Shown one piece after another: positions 10,649 to 22,665 of a stretch of 64,000 nt of DNA. The stretch spans positions 1 to 64,000 of the forward strand of contig VFIW01000034.1 in NCBI GenBank assembly GCA_006386115.1, read 5' to 3'. The position numbers and the translations under genes are program-made. The notes under the pieces are model-generated. The model was not told where the DNA came from, ran no database searches, and saw nothing but the letters and a program-made list of their open reading frames with translations. The stretch is from Globisporangium splendens (Eukaryota > Oomycota > Peronosporomycetes > Pythiales > Pythiaceae). How positions within the stretch are numbered: position 1 is the stretch's first letter; each line of letters begins with the position of its first letter.

Positions 10649-11428
10649 TCAAGTAGACCAATGAAAGATGAAATGGGTACAACAAGTATCACCTCGATTA
10701 AGTGCGATTCGATGTTGCTGTGCCAAAGCATGGCAGTATGGCACATCCTGTCGCTGGTGGTGTGCCTGCCTACTTTTGTGATAAAAACGATTTTCCTGCT
10801 CGAATGAATGGATACGCTTTTTGTGGAACGAGCGTGTTGAAAGAAGGCAAAACGACTTTGGCTTCGTCATGCGCACAAGCATGTTTGCTGGGTTCTTCTG
10901 CTTGTGGGACACGCAGAGCAGCAAGATCGAAGAACGGGTATCAGGCAAAGGAGTCCAGAAACACGCTGCAGTTACTTCGTTTGAATTTAAACTTTATCAA
11001 AGCACTGTCTAATGAAGTCTGGGAGAAAGTGGCATGACCATTAGGCAAAAACCAAACTCTAGATCTCCCAGCTCACAACGCAGCCAGTAGAATCTACTGC
11101 GATGTGAGGACACCAGAGTGCAGCTTGGTAAGTCAGGTCTGTCTGTGTGCATCCTTGCGAATCTTGGGCTACTTCGAGATTGTCTGCGTGCGTTTCCAAG
11201 GTCTTCTTCACAAAGAATCGCATTTTGAGTATGTTGCAGTTGTGTTTCTTTGTGAACGAAGCCAGCAGATCAGTTCCACACACGCACGAGAAGAATGGAA
11301 AACGTGGGTTCATCCAAGATTTGAATAAAGGTGCATATTCATATATATTTGCAGAAAAAGGGACTCATATCACTGTATCATTGTTTCAACCCTAAATGTA
11401 GACTCGCGCAAAATTGTCCAAGCATCCT
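10649..11428. other. Gap between tRNase Z and a short minus-strand gene
   Basis: No protein-like frame or RNA gene was seen. It presumably holds the 3' ends of the two converging transcription units. Confidence 0.35.
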
Positions 11429-11679
11429 CTAGTTGATATACTCTTTTGGTAGCACCTTGTTCTGTGACAAACTCTTCGGCAGTCTGGACTGAAACTTACG
11501 CACCGTAAATTTCCGCTTGCTACTTTGAACTAATCCACCTCGCATATCACATACTTCAACACTTTCCCCACCATCTGTCACCAGCAAATCAGCACGAAAA
11601 TCTGCTTCAAACAGGTAAAACTCTCTATAAAGAGGTTCAGACCGACTCACTTACGTATCAGATCCACTTTGTCGCTCAT
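11429..11679 (-). CDS. Short hypothetical protein
   Basis: The preferred model has exon 11679-11655 (MSDKVDLI), a 53-nt intron (gtaagt ... gaagcag) and exon 11601-11429, giving about 65 residues. The second exon reads FRADLLVTDGGESVEV, then CDMRGGLVQSSKRKFTV, and ends LPKEYIN. I do not recognise the family. An alternative donor four bases downstream would need a 26-nt intron, which is implausibly short. It lies divergently upstream of the TTD14-like gene, about 190 bp away, so they may share a promoter region. Confidence 0.4.
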
Positions 11680-11866
11680 TCAGGACGCATCCACTTGTAG
11701 TGTCTCCGCCAGTGATTTGACAGTTGAAACCAGGCCAGATCCCAGTCTAACGTTCATTTTCAACCTTAATCTAGGCTTTCCGCTGAATGCGAATGCCCTG
11801 CCATCCAAGAAAACCTGCACGCCCATCCCTCAATCAGCGCGGATGGCGCTGGTCGTCGTCCTGTAG

Positions 11867-13530
11867 ATGCGTGCATCCTCTCCCCCTGCCGCCAGTGCGG
11901 TTCCGCAGCCTCAACCCGCACCGACTGCCTCCAACACGCCGTCTGCCCTAAGCGCTGACGCAGCAGCCGCCGCCGCTAGTATCAGCGCCCAGCCCGCGCC
12001 TTCGCCTTCCGCAACCATGGGCCAGAACGAGAAGATGTGGTCCCAGGACTGCCGCGTCTCGAAGCTCGAGTCGCCGCCGCCGCTGCTCAGCGCGCTGCAG
12101 AGCGGGCAGAGTGACATCGCGCCCATCTACAAGTTCGTGCTCACGGGCGGTCCGTGCGCCGGCAAGACCACGAGTCTCGACCGACTGTCCACGTACTTTA
12201 GGTAATGTGTGTGTGAGGACTGGAATGATGGTGGGGCATGTGAAGCTGACTCGATTTGTGCTTATGGGATTGGGAATATGCCAGAGACCGAGGATTCCGT
12301 GTGTATGTCGTGCCGGAAGCGTCGACACTGCTGCAAACAGGTGGCGCCTTCTTCCTGTAAGCGTCCGCTTCTCATGGCACTCTTAATGGTGCATGTGATG
12401 CATATTTGACTCTTATGGCTGTATGAAATGCGCGATGCAACAGGGATTTAAAGGAGACGGACATTCTGAACTTCCAATGGCAGATCCTGAAGCTGCAGAT
12501 GTCGCTCGAGGACTCGTTCTACTCGCTGGCGCAGGACAGCGGCAAGCCGTGCGTGATCCTTTGCGACCGCGGCGTCATGGACGGATCCGCGTACATGACG
12601 CCCGAGCAGTGGGAAGAGCTCAAGGCGCAGCACGATCTGGACACGGTGACGCTGCGCGACACGCGCTACATTGCGATTTTCCACTTGGTGACAGCTGCCG
12701 AGGGTGCTGAGAAGTTCTACTCGCTCGACAACAACGGCATCCGCATCGAGTCCATCGAGCAAGCGTGCGAGATCGATGCGCGCACGTGCCGCGCGTGGAT
12801 CGGCCACCCGAAACTGTACGTGTTCGACAACTCGACGGGCTTTGAAGGCAAGATGCAGCGCCTCGTGGACACGGCTGCGGGACTTTGTGGAATCCCCACG
12901 ACGCTCAAGGCGTCGCGCAAGTTCCTGCTCGCATCGCCACCGACGTCGATCCCGTTCCATCACGAGGACTTTGAGGTCGAGAAGGTGTACCTCACGCCGG
13001 AATCTGCTGGTGCGTGCTTGTATACATGACGAAAGACATCCTGAAGGCTGTTTTGGAGGCACTGACGCGTATATGTATCTTTGCTTGTTTCTGCAGAGAC
13101 CAGCAAGGATTACTCGTTTGTGCGCTGTCGCTCGCAGTACGGCATCCCGGCGTACGGCATGACCACTGTGCGATACCTGCAAACCGGCGACGCGGTCCAC
13201 CTGAAACGCATTCTGAGTGCGCGCGAGTACTCGTACGCTGTGCGGCATCGTAACGACCCGACGCGCGATGTGATCAAGCAGCAGCGCATGTGTTTTCTGT
13301 ACAACAACCAGTCGTTCCAGATCCACGTCTACAAAGAGCCCGCGTCCATGACCGGCCTCGCGATCCTGCACGTGCAGGCGTCAGGAGACAACAGCACCGA
13401 CACCATCAGCCTCCCGTCGTTCCTCAACATTGAGCGCGAGGTCTCGGGCTCGGACGAGAGCTTCTCGGCGTACAACGTCTCGCTCAAGGATAGTGGCATC
13501 GCCAACACAGGGAGCAGTGGCTCCTCCTAA
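11867..13530 (+). CDS. TTD14-like P-loop protein (AAA_28/CYTH-type)
   Basis: Four exons, 11867-12201, 12285-12356, 12444-13009 and 13097-13530, join in consistent phases. The product is about 468 residues from the first ATG, or 418 from the better-placed ATG at 12017 (MGQNEKMWS). The first 50 residues are Ala/Pro/Ser-rich. It has a Walker A motif, VLTGGPCAGKTT, followed by RGFRVYVVPEASTLLLxGG-type sequence, LCDRGVMDGSAYM and VRCRSQYGIPAYGMTT. These match animal TTD14 (TRPL translocation defect 14), a GTP- and phosphoinositide-binding protein in membrane trafficking. The second half would be the CYTH-like lobe. The cellular role in this organism is not known. Confidence 0.8.
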
Positions 13531-13617
13531 ATGCCTCACTACCCATCACCCCTCTACAGATTAAAAAGCCAATATACACACGCAGTTCATGTTTGTATTA
13601 TTGATATACTTTTCGCT

Positions 13618-15055
13618 TTACTTCTTGGTCTTGGCTCCTGCTTTCGCTTTCTTCTCGTCGTCAAGTTTTTCGCGGTACTTCTTGTCCAAGGCGTCGATCT
13701 CAATCAGGCGGCGCACATCTTCTTCGGCTTTGACTCGCGCTCGCTCCCATTCCTCCTGTTCGCGGATCTCGGCGCGCTGCTTCGCATTCGCTTCGTGCCA
13801 CTCGCGGTCTTCTTGCTGCTTGACGAGCTTTGTCTGCTTCATATGGAGCTCGTCAGCGTGCCGCTTCATGTCTGCGTGGATCGCCACAGCTTTTGCCTGT
13901 GCGACTTCCATTTGCGACTGGTTCTTCTTGGCGTGGCTCGCGAACAAGACCAAGTCCGATTGCAGAATCGAATTGCCTCCGACTTCGAGCGAGATGATCG
14001 ATGTGTTTTCGGCAAATGCCTGCACTAGTGCACGTCCGACGCCGTAGTTCATGCTCGTACTGAACACGTTGAGCGCCGTGAGCGACGAGTTCGAGGCGAT
14101 GGCCGAGGTGAAGGCTTCGATGCTCGCGTGTTGCGTCGCGCCACTGTCGCTGCCATGGAGTGCCATGCTAACGCTAGCGTTGGCAGAACTCGCATAAAGC
14201 TCTTTGTTGAAAACTAAAATGGGATTCGATTCCAGGACCAGCGGCGTCAACACGCAGTTCTGTTTCAACGCATTGCCGATCGCACCCAGCGACCGCAGTG
14301 TGAGCTCATTGAACTCGAGGTTGAGAGATCGCAACGCTTTGTTTTTCTCAAGCATCTTGCCGACGGACTTGCCAATGGCACCGGTTAGGTGGTTGTTCGA
14401 GAGATCAAGTGAGCGGGCACTTGTGTTTGTGCGCATGGCACGTAGCAACGCACAGCATGCTATCTGAGAAATCGCGCGCAGATGAGATGCTTTGGCGCAA
14501 CGTTCAGCTCGATCTGAGAACACATTCACACACGCAACCACAGCTCAATTCAATTGAATTTAGTTTAATTGCATGCTGAGCTAGAGAGGAAACCATGATG
14601 AAATGCGCATTGTACCTGTTGCACGATGGTGCGGGTCTTGGGCTCACGCAGGAGCGCCTGCTGCTCGAGCTCTTTGAGGTTGTGCACCGCTTCCATGAAC
14701 TCCGCCTTGCGCTTCTGCTCCTCGAGCTTCCGCATGTGCGCTTCGTGCTCCTGCTGCCCGACCTCGTACTCTCCGTCGTGCTTCTGCTGCAGCGCATTCA
14801 TGCGCGCTGACGTATCCCCCGACGGGATGGCGTATCGAAGACACTGCCACGAATGCAACAGGGTTCATCAGATACAAATGCCTGTTTGCCAAGCAATGCG
14901 ATGCAACTACCAAGAGCCCACCTCTGCCTGCAACTCCTCTGGCGGCAGCTCGTTCGCGTAGCGCTCGCCACCACGATCGGCGTCATCAGATCGCGATTCA
15001 TGCTGCACTGTGACCTCCCCAGTCTCCAATAGTGCACAGTCGTGATTGAACTGAG
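13618..15055 (-). CDS. Leucine-rich-repeat (RNI-like) protein with coiled-coil tail
   Basis: Minus-strand gene with at least three exons. The last runs from about 14513 to 13618; the middle from 14843 to 14594 (or 14616); an upstream exon ends at 14922. The first exon could not be closed: its frame extends to about 15050 without an in-frame ATG that I trust. The middle exon is charged coiled coil (HEAHMRKLEEQKRKAEFMEA). The last exon has tropomodulin/RNI-type leucine-rich repeats (ARSLDLSNNHLTGAIGKSV, LRSLNLEFNELTLRSLGAIG, LTALNVFSTSMN) and a long Lys/Glu/Arg-rich helix ending KAKAGAKTKK. The 78-nt intron (14844-14921) joins in phase 0. The 80-nt intron model at 14514-14593 gives the right phase but uses a weak gtttcc donor. 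Probably a scaffold or cytoskeletal protein. Confidence 0.65.
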
Positions 15056-15300
15056 CATTTCCCTGTCTAAACAGATGCTCTGCGTCGTTTCGTGCACCAG
15101 CAACTCGTGGCTCGGCTTGGCTCGAGTGGTTCGAATATCACATTCAAGAGGCAGATCGGCTCAAAGAGGGCTCGGCTTGATTCGCGTCGGCTCGCATTTG
15201 GATCGGCTTGGCTCGGCTCGCTCCTTTGTGTGTGTTTGTGGTTTCCTGTGTGTTCATGACCATCACACACGAAAAAGACGAGGGAGCAACAAGCAACTGG
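15056..15300. promoter_or_regulatory. Divergent promoter region with GGCTCGGCT-type repeats
   Basis: This gap between the minus-strand LRR gene and the plus-strand TenA-ThiD gene contains six or so imperfect copies of a tcggcttggctcg word between about 15110 and 15225. The copies are not coding in either frame used by the neighbours. They may be regulatory sites or simply a short tandem expansion. Confidence 0.35.
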
Positions 15301-17931
15301 ATGAAGACAACGATGAGCACGAAGCCAATGGACGCGCAACGGACGACACTGTCGCAGAAATTGTGGGCGCAGGCGCAACCGCGCGCGTTCCAGAGTCTGT
15401 ACCACCCGTTTGTGGCGTCACTGGCCGCGGGGACGCTCGCGCGCGCGGACTTTGAGGCGTTCCTGCTGCAGGACGCGTACTACCTCTTCGGGTTCGCCAA
15501 GGCGTTCGCGCATGCGGTGATCAAGGCCCAGCGCACGGAGCACGCGCTCGCGGTGATCCGACTCATGCAGGGCATCGAGCACGAGCTCTCAAACCACACG
15601 GCGTTCCTGCAGGCATACGGGATCGACACATTCAAGATCGTGGACGCATCCGCGGTGCCCGCGACGAAGAAGTACGTCGAGTTCCTGTTGACCACCGCGG
15701 AAACGAGGGACTCGGTCGCGGAGATTCTTGCGGCGATGACGCCGTGCATGCGGCTGTACGCGTTTCTCGGCCAAGGCATCCGTGAGGCGCTTGGGGGTAT
15801 GCCTGATGCGCAGCATCCGTACCACCGATGGATCGGATCCTACGGCACGGACGAGTTCAATGTGAGTATCAATGGCGGCGAGATAGAGGAAACCTTTGCT
15901 TTAACACTGACGACACCTTTTATTTGACATTGCTTAATCTCAATAGGGAGCGGCTGAAATCACGGAGAACTTGTTGAACGATGTCGCGGAAGCCGAGGGG
16001 ATTTTGTTCGAGACGCTGGCGCCGCTGTACAACACCGCGATGGAGCTCGAGCTTTGCTTCTTTGAGGCGTTTTTCCCGCTTGCGCGTGCCCACGCGAGTG
16101 CTTCTGTGTGCTTTCCGGCGGTCACATACCCGATGAAAGTGCTGCTCAAGGTCGAGGAGGACAGCGACCACGGCGTCGTGTCCAAAGGTATAGTGCCCAA
16201 CTGCCTTGTCTTTTTCTTTTATATTGTTCTCGGTTGCGTTGTGGATGATGGAGTCAACCGAGGGACTAACCACCGAATCAGCGAGGGGCGCCCTCTTTGT
16301 TTCCATCGCGTGCTGCTCGTGAGAGAACAAGCCGATGAAAACGAATGGCTGAGACGTTTACCCTTAGCACCTGATCCAGATAATACTGGCGGAGGGACTG
16401 CTGTGTTCAAACTTCTTATGTGTGTATGTCCGTCTGGCGATGTTGTCAACAAGAAGAAGGCACCAATCAATTGGAAGAGATCAGCAAGACTGCGACAAAG
16501 CTGGCTGTCCATAGTGACGTTATCAAAGGTGCCTTGCAGATCAAAAATCTAGGTGGACATCATTCGCTGACCAATTTCTGGGTGTCCTTCTTTAGACCTG
16601 GACGTTGTTGTGGCGCTTGAGAAAGGCGACTACGAGATCCATGTCACGATGGACGAGACGACGAAGCAGGTTGCCTTGTCGGTGTGCGTCTTGGCTGACG
16701 ACGAGGTAGCGGATTTGGAACACAAGCATCCATTGCTTCGTACCATCGTGGGGAGCAATCCGTCGAGTGTTTTCTACGATGCTGCCCAGCATCATGCAGT
16801 CGCAGCGTCCAAGATTGAGTTCCTTGCGTTCTTCAAGCTCCTCTCGTCACGTGGCGAGTTTACGTTGTACGCGTATCCTCTCGCCTCTTTGCCAGCAAGT
16901 GGTGAGAAAGCTGACGAAGTCGACGGATCGCTGCTGGCGACCGCTACGCCGCCTCGAGTGCTGATCGTCGCTGGCTCGGACAGCGGCGGTGGCGCCGGTG
17001 TCCAAGCCGACTTGAAAGCGTGCACGAACTTGGGCGTATACTCGAGCTCGGCGATCACTGCGATCACGGTGCAGAACACACACGGCGTCCATGGCATCCA
17101 CGCGATCCCAGTCAACGACATTCGCGACCAGATCACGTGCGTCTTGGACGACATTGGCGCCGACGTGATTAAGGTGAGTACACTCATATCCTGGTGAATC
17201 CTGTGTTGCATTTTGCAACTCATATTTGCATGTTTCCTTTGTGCAGACGGGCATGCTGTTTAACGAGGAAATCATCGACATGGTCGCGACGGTGCTGCAA
17301 GACCGTGGGATCCCGCTGATCGTAGACCCTGTCATGGTCGCGACAAGCGGCGATCGCCTGCTGAAAGAAGCCGCGCACAAGAGTCTCGTGACCAAGCTCT
17401 TCCCGCTCGCGAAGCTCATTACGCCAAACATCCCTGAAGCGTCTGTGCTGGTACGGGTACTCCTTTTGACGTAGGACCCCAGGTCGTTTTCGTTGCTTAT
17501 GCATGTGTGATGTGATTTGTATCTGCTAGCTGCACGACCGTCCCATCGCAACGCTGGAGGACATGCAAGTTGCCGCCCGAGACCTCGCAGCGTGTGGCTC
17601 GGACTTTGTGCTCATAAAGGGCGGTCACCTGCCACCACAGCCCATTGCTGATGCCGACGGTGACAATAATGACGATGGCTACGTGCACGACGTGCTATTT
17701 GATGCATCGACGCAAGTCTTCCACGTGATGGCGAACCGGAAGCTGACCACGAAGAACACGCACGGCACGGGGTGTACGCTCGCGTCAGCGATTGCTGCGG
17801 AATTCGCGAAGACGCGCGACATGGTGGCGTCTGTGAAGGCTGCGATCGCGTACTTGCACACCGTACTCGTGCAGAGCGCGCATATGCGCCTCGGCAATGG
17901 CGACTCTGGTCCAATGCTTCATGTCGTTTAA
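15301..17931 (+). CDS. TenA-ThiD fusion, thiamine pyrimidine salvage enzyme
   Basis: The N-terminal domain (exon to 15861, then 15947-16187) is TenA/thiaminase II: FLLQDAYYLFGFAKAFAHA, GIEHELSNH, MTPCMRLYAFLG and ELCFFEAFFPLA. The C-terminal domain (16596-17173, 17247-17450, 17530-17931) is HMP/HMP-P kinase ThiD: VLIVAGSDSGGGAGVQADLK, TGMLFNEEI, VDPVMVATSGDRLL and KNTHGTGCTLASAIAAE. TenA releases the pyrimidine HMP from degraded thiamine; ThiD phosphorylates it twice, so the fusion couples consecutive salvage steps. Yeast THI20 has the opposite order (ThiD first). About 200 residues between the domains are unrecognised. Coding there continues through 16188-16595 in at least two more exons (about 16254-16419 and about 16485-16528) whose exact edges are uncertain. 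The start could also be 15256 or 15313. Confidence 0.85.
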
Positions 17932-18097
17932 CAAGACGCTGAGTGATGGATGGTTTTGATGCACGCGTATGAGTTGCATATGAGAGAAAGCATTTCTGAG
18001 CAATCAGCAGTACACATTCAACGCAGCGGCTGTACCTATATCGCCTCTCTTTACTTGAAGCGTACAAGGTGGTACTTAACGAACGCGCCAATAACAC

Positions 18098-18280
18098 TCA
18101 AATGAGCCTGACGACGAGTTTACCGATGTTTTGCTTGGCGTACACGCAGTCGATCGCGTCGGTGATGCCCTCCAGTCCAATGAACTCGGTAGGATCAATG
18201 CCCGGCTTCAACTTGGTGTTATGGACCAGCTTGAGGAGCCGCGCGATGTGTTCTGGGATGCCCTGATTCTGGTTGTCAAG
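18098..18280 (-). pseudogene. 3' fragment of a quinone oxidoreductase-like (MDR family) gene
   Basis: On the minus strand, 60 codons follow a possible acceptor (aaatag) and end in TGA. The residues GLEGITDAIDCVYAKQNIG followed by KLVVRLI are the typical C-terminus of zinc-independent medium-chain dehydrogenases (quinone oxidoreductase/enoyl reductase group). No matching catalytic or NADP-binding part is visible upstream in the next 1.5 kb. I read it as a leftover last exon, possibly the remains of a deletion, rather than a working gene. A very long upstream intron cannot be excluded. Confidence 0.5.
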
Positions 18281-20001
18281 CTATTTGCTCAATGAGCAAT
18301 GCGGGGAAAGCAAAGTGTATCCACTTGCAGTTGATGTAGCTGTTGGGGTGCGGGTTGTCTGATGGATGGGTTTGATCCGTTCCAAACCCGAACCGAGAGG
18401 ATTGTGCTCATATTTGCATTTAAATGGGTCTTGTGGGTGGGTTTGGTTGTTTTGTCGTTTCGGCCCGTTTGACAAACCTGGCTGTGGGTTGGGCGTAATC
18501 TTCAACTCATGCACGAGAAAAACCAATGATTGTCAGCTCACATTTTTCGAGTCAAGTTGACGCAAATGGTCATTGGTGACACCTCGGCGAGGGTCAATTA
18601 GGCATACCAATCTGAATCGTGCGACCTCTAGCCCCGACAATCTTTTACCAATACTCTGGAGTAAATAACACGGTGAATTCAAGGTGGCCATGTGGAAATT
18701 GCAGCATCGAAATGTGTGTGACCCCCCATCGTCACTTGCAGAAATCGGTGTCTCCACTAAAGATCGGCGATTTTGTTGTGATCTGGCGTTTTGCAGTGGA
18801 CATATCTGTACAGGAGATAGCTTTTTCTGTCGAACGGTTGGAAATAAGCTGCTCAACAGAAGGATCTGTTTTTTTCAGGGTTCTTCAGCTTTTTTAATGG
18901 GATACCAAATTTTGTCCGTTTAAGATCTGATGCCTGACATCATGATCTTCCATAACTGCGTGATGTCTTGCAAGGTGGCTGTCTTGGAACGTTCTCTTCT
19001 CTTCTGCCTCCTCTCATGCATGTAGGTACGTTTGTGGAAGAGTGGCGACCCCACTGTGCGCCGTCATGCGCCAGACATCCCGCCACGCACGCGAGTTCGA
19101 CGCATGCGCGCAAGACACCACGCAACAGACGTCTCATTGTGCGGCCTTTTGTAAGCACCATGGACATGTCCCACTCACGCGAACGTGCCACTGAAGAGCG
19201 ACGGCCCAAAACCGTAAAACCAGCATGAGGAGTGACGGGTACAACGATGAACAGGGGGTTTCTCTGCCTGGATTCCAAGCAGCCATCACGCAAAAAAAGC
19301 CCTCTTATTTGTACCTCCGCTATCTATCGTCAATATTGCATAAATGATATCTCAATATTTACGTTTCAAGTCTAGACAAAAATTAATCCGCCTTATCTTT
19401 CAATATCTATCCACATAACGATCGTCCTCAGTATGCACGTATCCAAAACGAAAATTTAACTGGACTGCCACGATGTGGATGTGGCCAGAAAGGGCAAGCG
19501 CATGCAAATGACACAACTTCAGTTTCCAGCGTTCCCTTTGGTTTAATCTGCTCACAATGGCTGCGTGCATGCGTGTGCATACACACTGTTGTTGACCTCT
19601 GCTTCAGTATGGAGAGAGAGATGCCCTGATTTTTGTTTTTGATGCTCCGGTCGCGCCGTGCACCTCCCACATGCAGTAGCCGCAGCCAAATGCGCCTTCC
19701 CGACCATCGAATCTTTTGGTTTAAGACACGAGAAGAGTGCGCGAACGCGCGGCACGCAGCTGCCGCTGTCTCGCGCGCGTGACTCGCCTGTCAATGCGGT
19801 GGCATGTGTCAAATGTATCAACCAAGGAATCCAGCATTACGCCGTCCGCGTCACCCCTCCCTCCCGTCTGCTGCAGTTTCAGCCCATCCCCTCGCAATTC
19901 GAGGTACGCATCTGCGACGTGTGCGCACTTGCAGACTGTATGGAAGGAACAGTTCCCTGCCTAAACGAATAGCGGATCTCAACAGCCATGAGCAAGCAGC
20001 C
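18281..20001. other. Gene-poor stretch, nothing assigned
   Basis: No protein-like frame was found. The first part (18340-18500) is a G/T-rich patch with short inverted words such as gggtttg/caaaccc. The rest is AT-rich, with a short GA run near 19611. Confidence 0.35.
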
Positions 20002-21314
20002 ATGGACGCCACCATCTCGCATGATCCGTCCGCGCTTCTCTCGCTTCTCTTGCTGAGTGCAGTCCGCTTTCCGCCCCTCCTCTGGCTATTGATGCAGCAG
20101 CCCGTGGTGGCGGATCCGCTCGCGCTGCCGCGCAGTGTGCTCGGCGTGCTGCTCGAGTTCGCCGACCACCGCAGTCTCCACCAGCTCGAAGCCGCCTGCC
20201 GCGCTGCGAGCGCGCTCATCGACGCCACAGGCACGTTAGTATATTGCCCATATAGCGCTATTATGGAGATCTCTGTGGAGAAGCTCGCGTTTGTGCTTGT
20301 GCTCTTTGTTGATAGGCATTTGGTGCACGATAGCGCTGAGCCGCATTGCGGTGCATTCAGACGCTTGCGACAATCACAATAACAACAATACTCCATCATG
20401 CGACGATACCGACTCGCGCTGGAAGCGCATGGCGTGTCTGGCGACGATCCCGTGCCAGCGAGAGCGCAATCTGCTCCTCGACGTGCATGGTACGCAAGCT
20501 ATTGTGTGCATGCTTGTGTGCCTATACTAACGAATATGTGCAAACATCGACTGGATTTTCAGCCTGCTCGTCGATTGATCGCGCGTGCGAGTCGCCGTCC
20601 AACACGCTGATCCCATCGCGGTGCTGGCTGTCGATGCAGAGCCTCTCGGACCGCACGATGTCGCTGCGCAGTCTGCGCGACTCCAGCGATCCGCAAATTG
20701 CGTTGCAGAACCTGGCCGAAGTGGCACAGATCGAGTGCGGCTGCGAGACGCTCGCGTGCTACTGGAGCAGCTCGCCGTCACAATCGCAGCACGCGCAGGA
20801 TTTCATCGAGTACACGACGCGCGCCAACTGCCTGGTCTCCAAGATCCAGGTGCTGCCGTACCGCGCGTTCTGGCACCCAGACAGTCCGACGTTTGCACCG
20901 CAGTGCGTCTCATTTGCCTTTTACGCGCCAGTGGCGACTTCAGAATATGATTTGCCCATTGGCAACAACGAGAACAAGAACAGCAGCAATAATCGGAATG
21001 CACTGCAATCGAGTGACGTTAAGATGCTGGACAACGATGACGTTGCAATCGAATACAAAGCCCGAGTCAAATTCTATGAATCGCCAGTGTACACGATGCT
21101 CAACGACATGCAGCTCCACGAGTTCGAGCTGCCAAAGAAAGTGTGGCTCGCGCACGGCGCGACGTTCCGATTGAACCTCATTGGCCGGTACCAGCAGGAA
21201 ACGTTCGAGATGCCGCCGTGGATCCCTGCCGACGAGCAGGAGCCCGCCGAGCCGCCGTACTATTGCTGTCTCAGCTACGTGAACGCCATTGGCGTGTCCT
21301 ACGACTACAGGTAA
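20002..21314 (+). CDS. F-box-like protein
   Basis: Three exons: 20002 to about 20230/20234, about 20335/20341-20489, and 20563 to a stop at about 21317. The N-terminus carries LPRSVLGVLLEFADHRSL, then LHQLEAACRAASALI, the pattern of an F-box (LPxxxLxxILxFLxxxxLxxLxxxCRxxxxL). The next exon gives SRWKRMACLATIPCQRERN, completing the usual tryptophan part. The rest is an unassigned substrate-recognition region rich in aromatics, ending SYVNAIGVSYDYR. F-box proteins link targets to SCF ubiquitin ligases through Skp1. The first intron is ambiguous: either a GC donor at 20231 with acceptor gatag, or a gttagt donor at 20235 with acceptor gctgag. Both keep the frame. Confidence 0.65.
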
Positions 21315-21410
21315 TAATGAGTGCACTGTGAGCTTACATGTAATGAACCCTGTGGTTTTTATTTCTTCTTCGATCATTGCCACGTCTTGTTGACAAGTAG
21401 CATCCCCGGT

Positions 21411-22490
21411 TCAGTCAGTCACTGTCCAGAGAACTCCATTTGCTTGCCGTTGCATCTGAATGTAGTCCGTGTGGCTCCTCTCCGACACTGGCACCGCGGT
21501 GATGGTTCCCATGCCGTTGCTGATCCACTTGCACTCTCGTTTTGTGTGTTTCCTGCTCCACGGCTCCTGGTGACTGATTAGCTGGTTGCCTGCATCGATT
21601 TCCATCTCCGGTGAGCATAGAATGATGCTGGTTACGAGTTTTCGCAGGACGGCCCTTCGTTTGGACGTGAGAGTCGCCGTCATGGTTGGTAGCCGCACAG
21701 AGAACACTCGCTCTTCTTCCCTTCTCACGTTGAAGCTGGCCAAATTGCATTCCTTCAGGAAAGAAACCGTTTTGACCGTGTACTGCCCGCCTTGACTGTC
21801 GATTATCCAGGGGTTGTCGTTCCACTGAAAGGATGGCCAGAAGACTCGAGTCTCTTCCGATAGTTGATGAATCGTCTGCTCAGGTTTTCTCCCAAAGTAC
21901 ACACCTACACGCCCGTCTGATCTCCACTCGAGGTCCACGGTCGGTAGCAAGGATTCCATCTGCAGCTTCAGATCGTCTTTCCACGCAGGATTGCGTTCCT
22001 CTGCAGCCACCAAGTCTTCACAGAGATACTCCCACCCGAGTATGTGGATATTGTTCGTTTGGTACAGCCTTGTCTGTGCGTGCTGGCTTCGCTCCTTGGG
22101 TGAAATCGCGCAGCATCCCCAGTTTTGACTTTTGTCCTGATGAACCTGTTCATGCCAAGCTTCTGTGTACCTGTCTCGCGCTCGCTGTAGCCACCGAGTT
22201 GTCCGTCTCATACAGACGACAGGAAAGTGATTCTACGCCTACCCACTCGATCAGTACGGCCCAAGATCCAACCAATCGCGCTGGTGGAAGGTGCTCTTTG
22301 AAGACGAATTGTGTCCAAAAGCGCTTATCGATGTCAGACGAATTATTTGGAGAGGGCGAACGATCATCCTTCACCACGCATCCAAGTACCGAATTGCTCC
22401 TTGTTGAATCTGCGGGGCAGCGGGACATTTCGAGCAAGCATGTAAGGCAACGGAAGAGGAACTAAAAACTAACAACTGTATTCACGCAGA
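21411..22490 (-). pseudogene. Degenerate retroelement-like or unknown ORF
   Basis: A 266-codon minus-strand frame (22211-21411) and a second frame just upstream (22437-22150) look like one reading frame broken by a shift. They contain protein-like text such as TNNIHILGWEYLCEDLVAA and SPEMEIDAGNQLISHQE, and upstream DIDKRFWTQFVFKEHLPPA. I do not recognise the family. Position and orientation (just beyond the 3' end of a LINE, same strand) suggest remains of an older retroelement or of the gene into which the LINE inserted. Confidence 0.35.
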
Positions 22491-22665
22491 TGACGAGATC
22501 GTGAGTAAACTTCCGAGAAAGCCAGCCACTTTCACCAGTGCAGCGGAAATAAAAGAGTCTTTATCTTTATAAGGTGAGGTATATTTAGGTTCATCGTCGT
22601 GACCTACAATATCCATTCTCCTACCTAATCTTCTTTGCGAATTTCATCTAGGAGTGTAAATGTGT

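Noticed and set aside
11625..11650. 26-nt intron in the short minus-strand gene
   Set aside because: The phases fit with a good gtgagt donor, but 26 nt is far below the introns seen elsewhere here; a 53-nt alternative fits as well.
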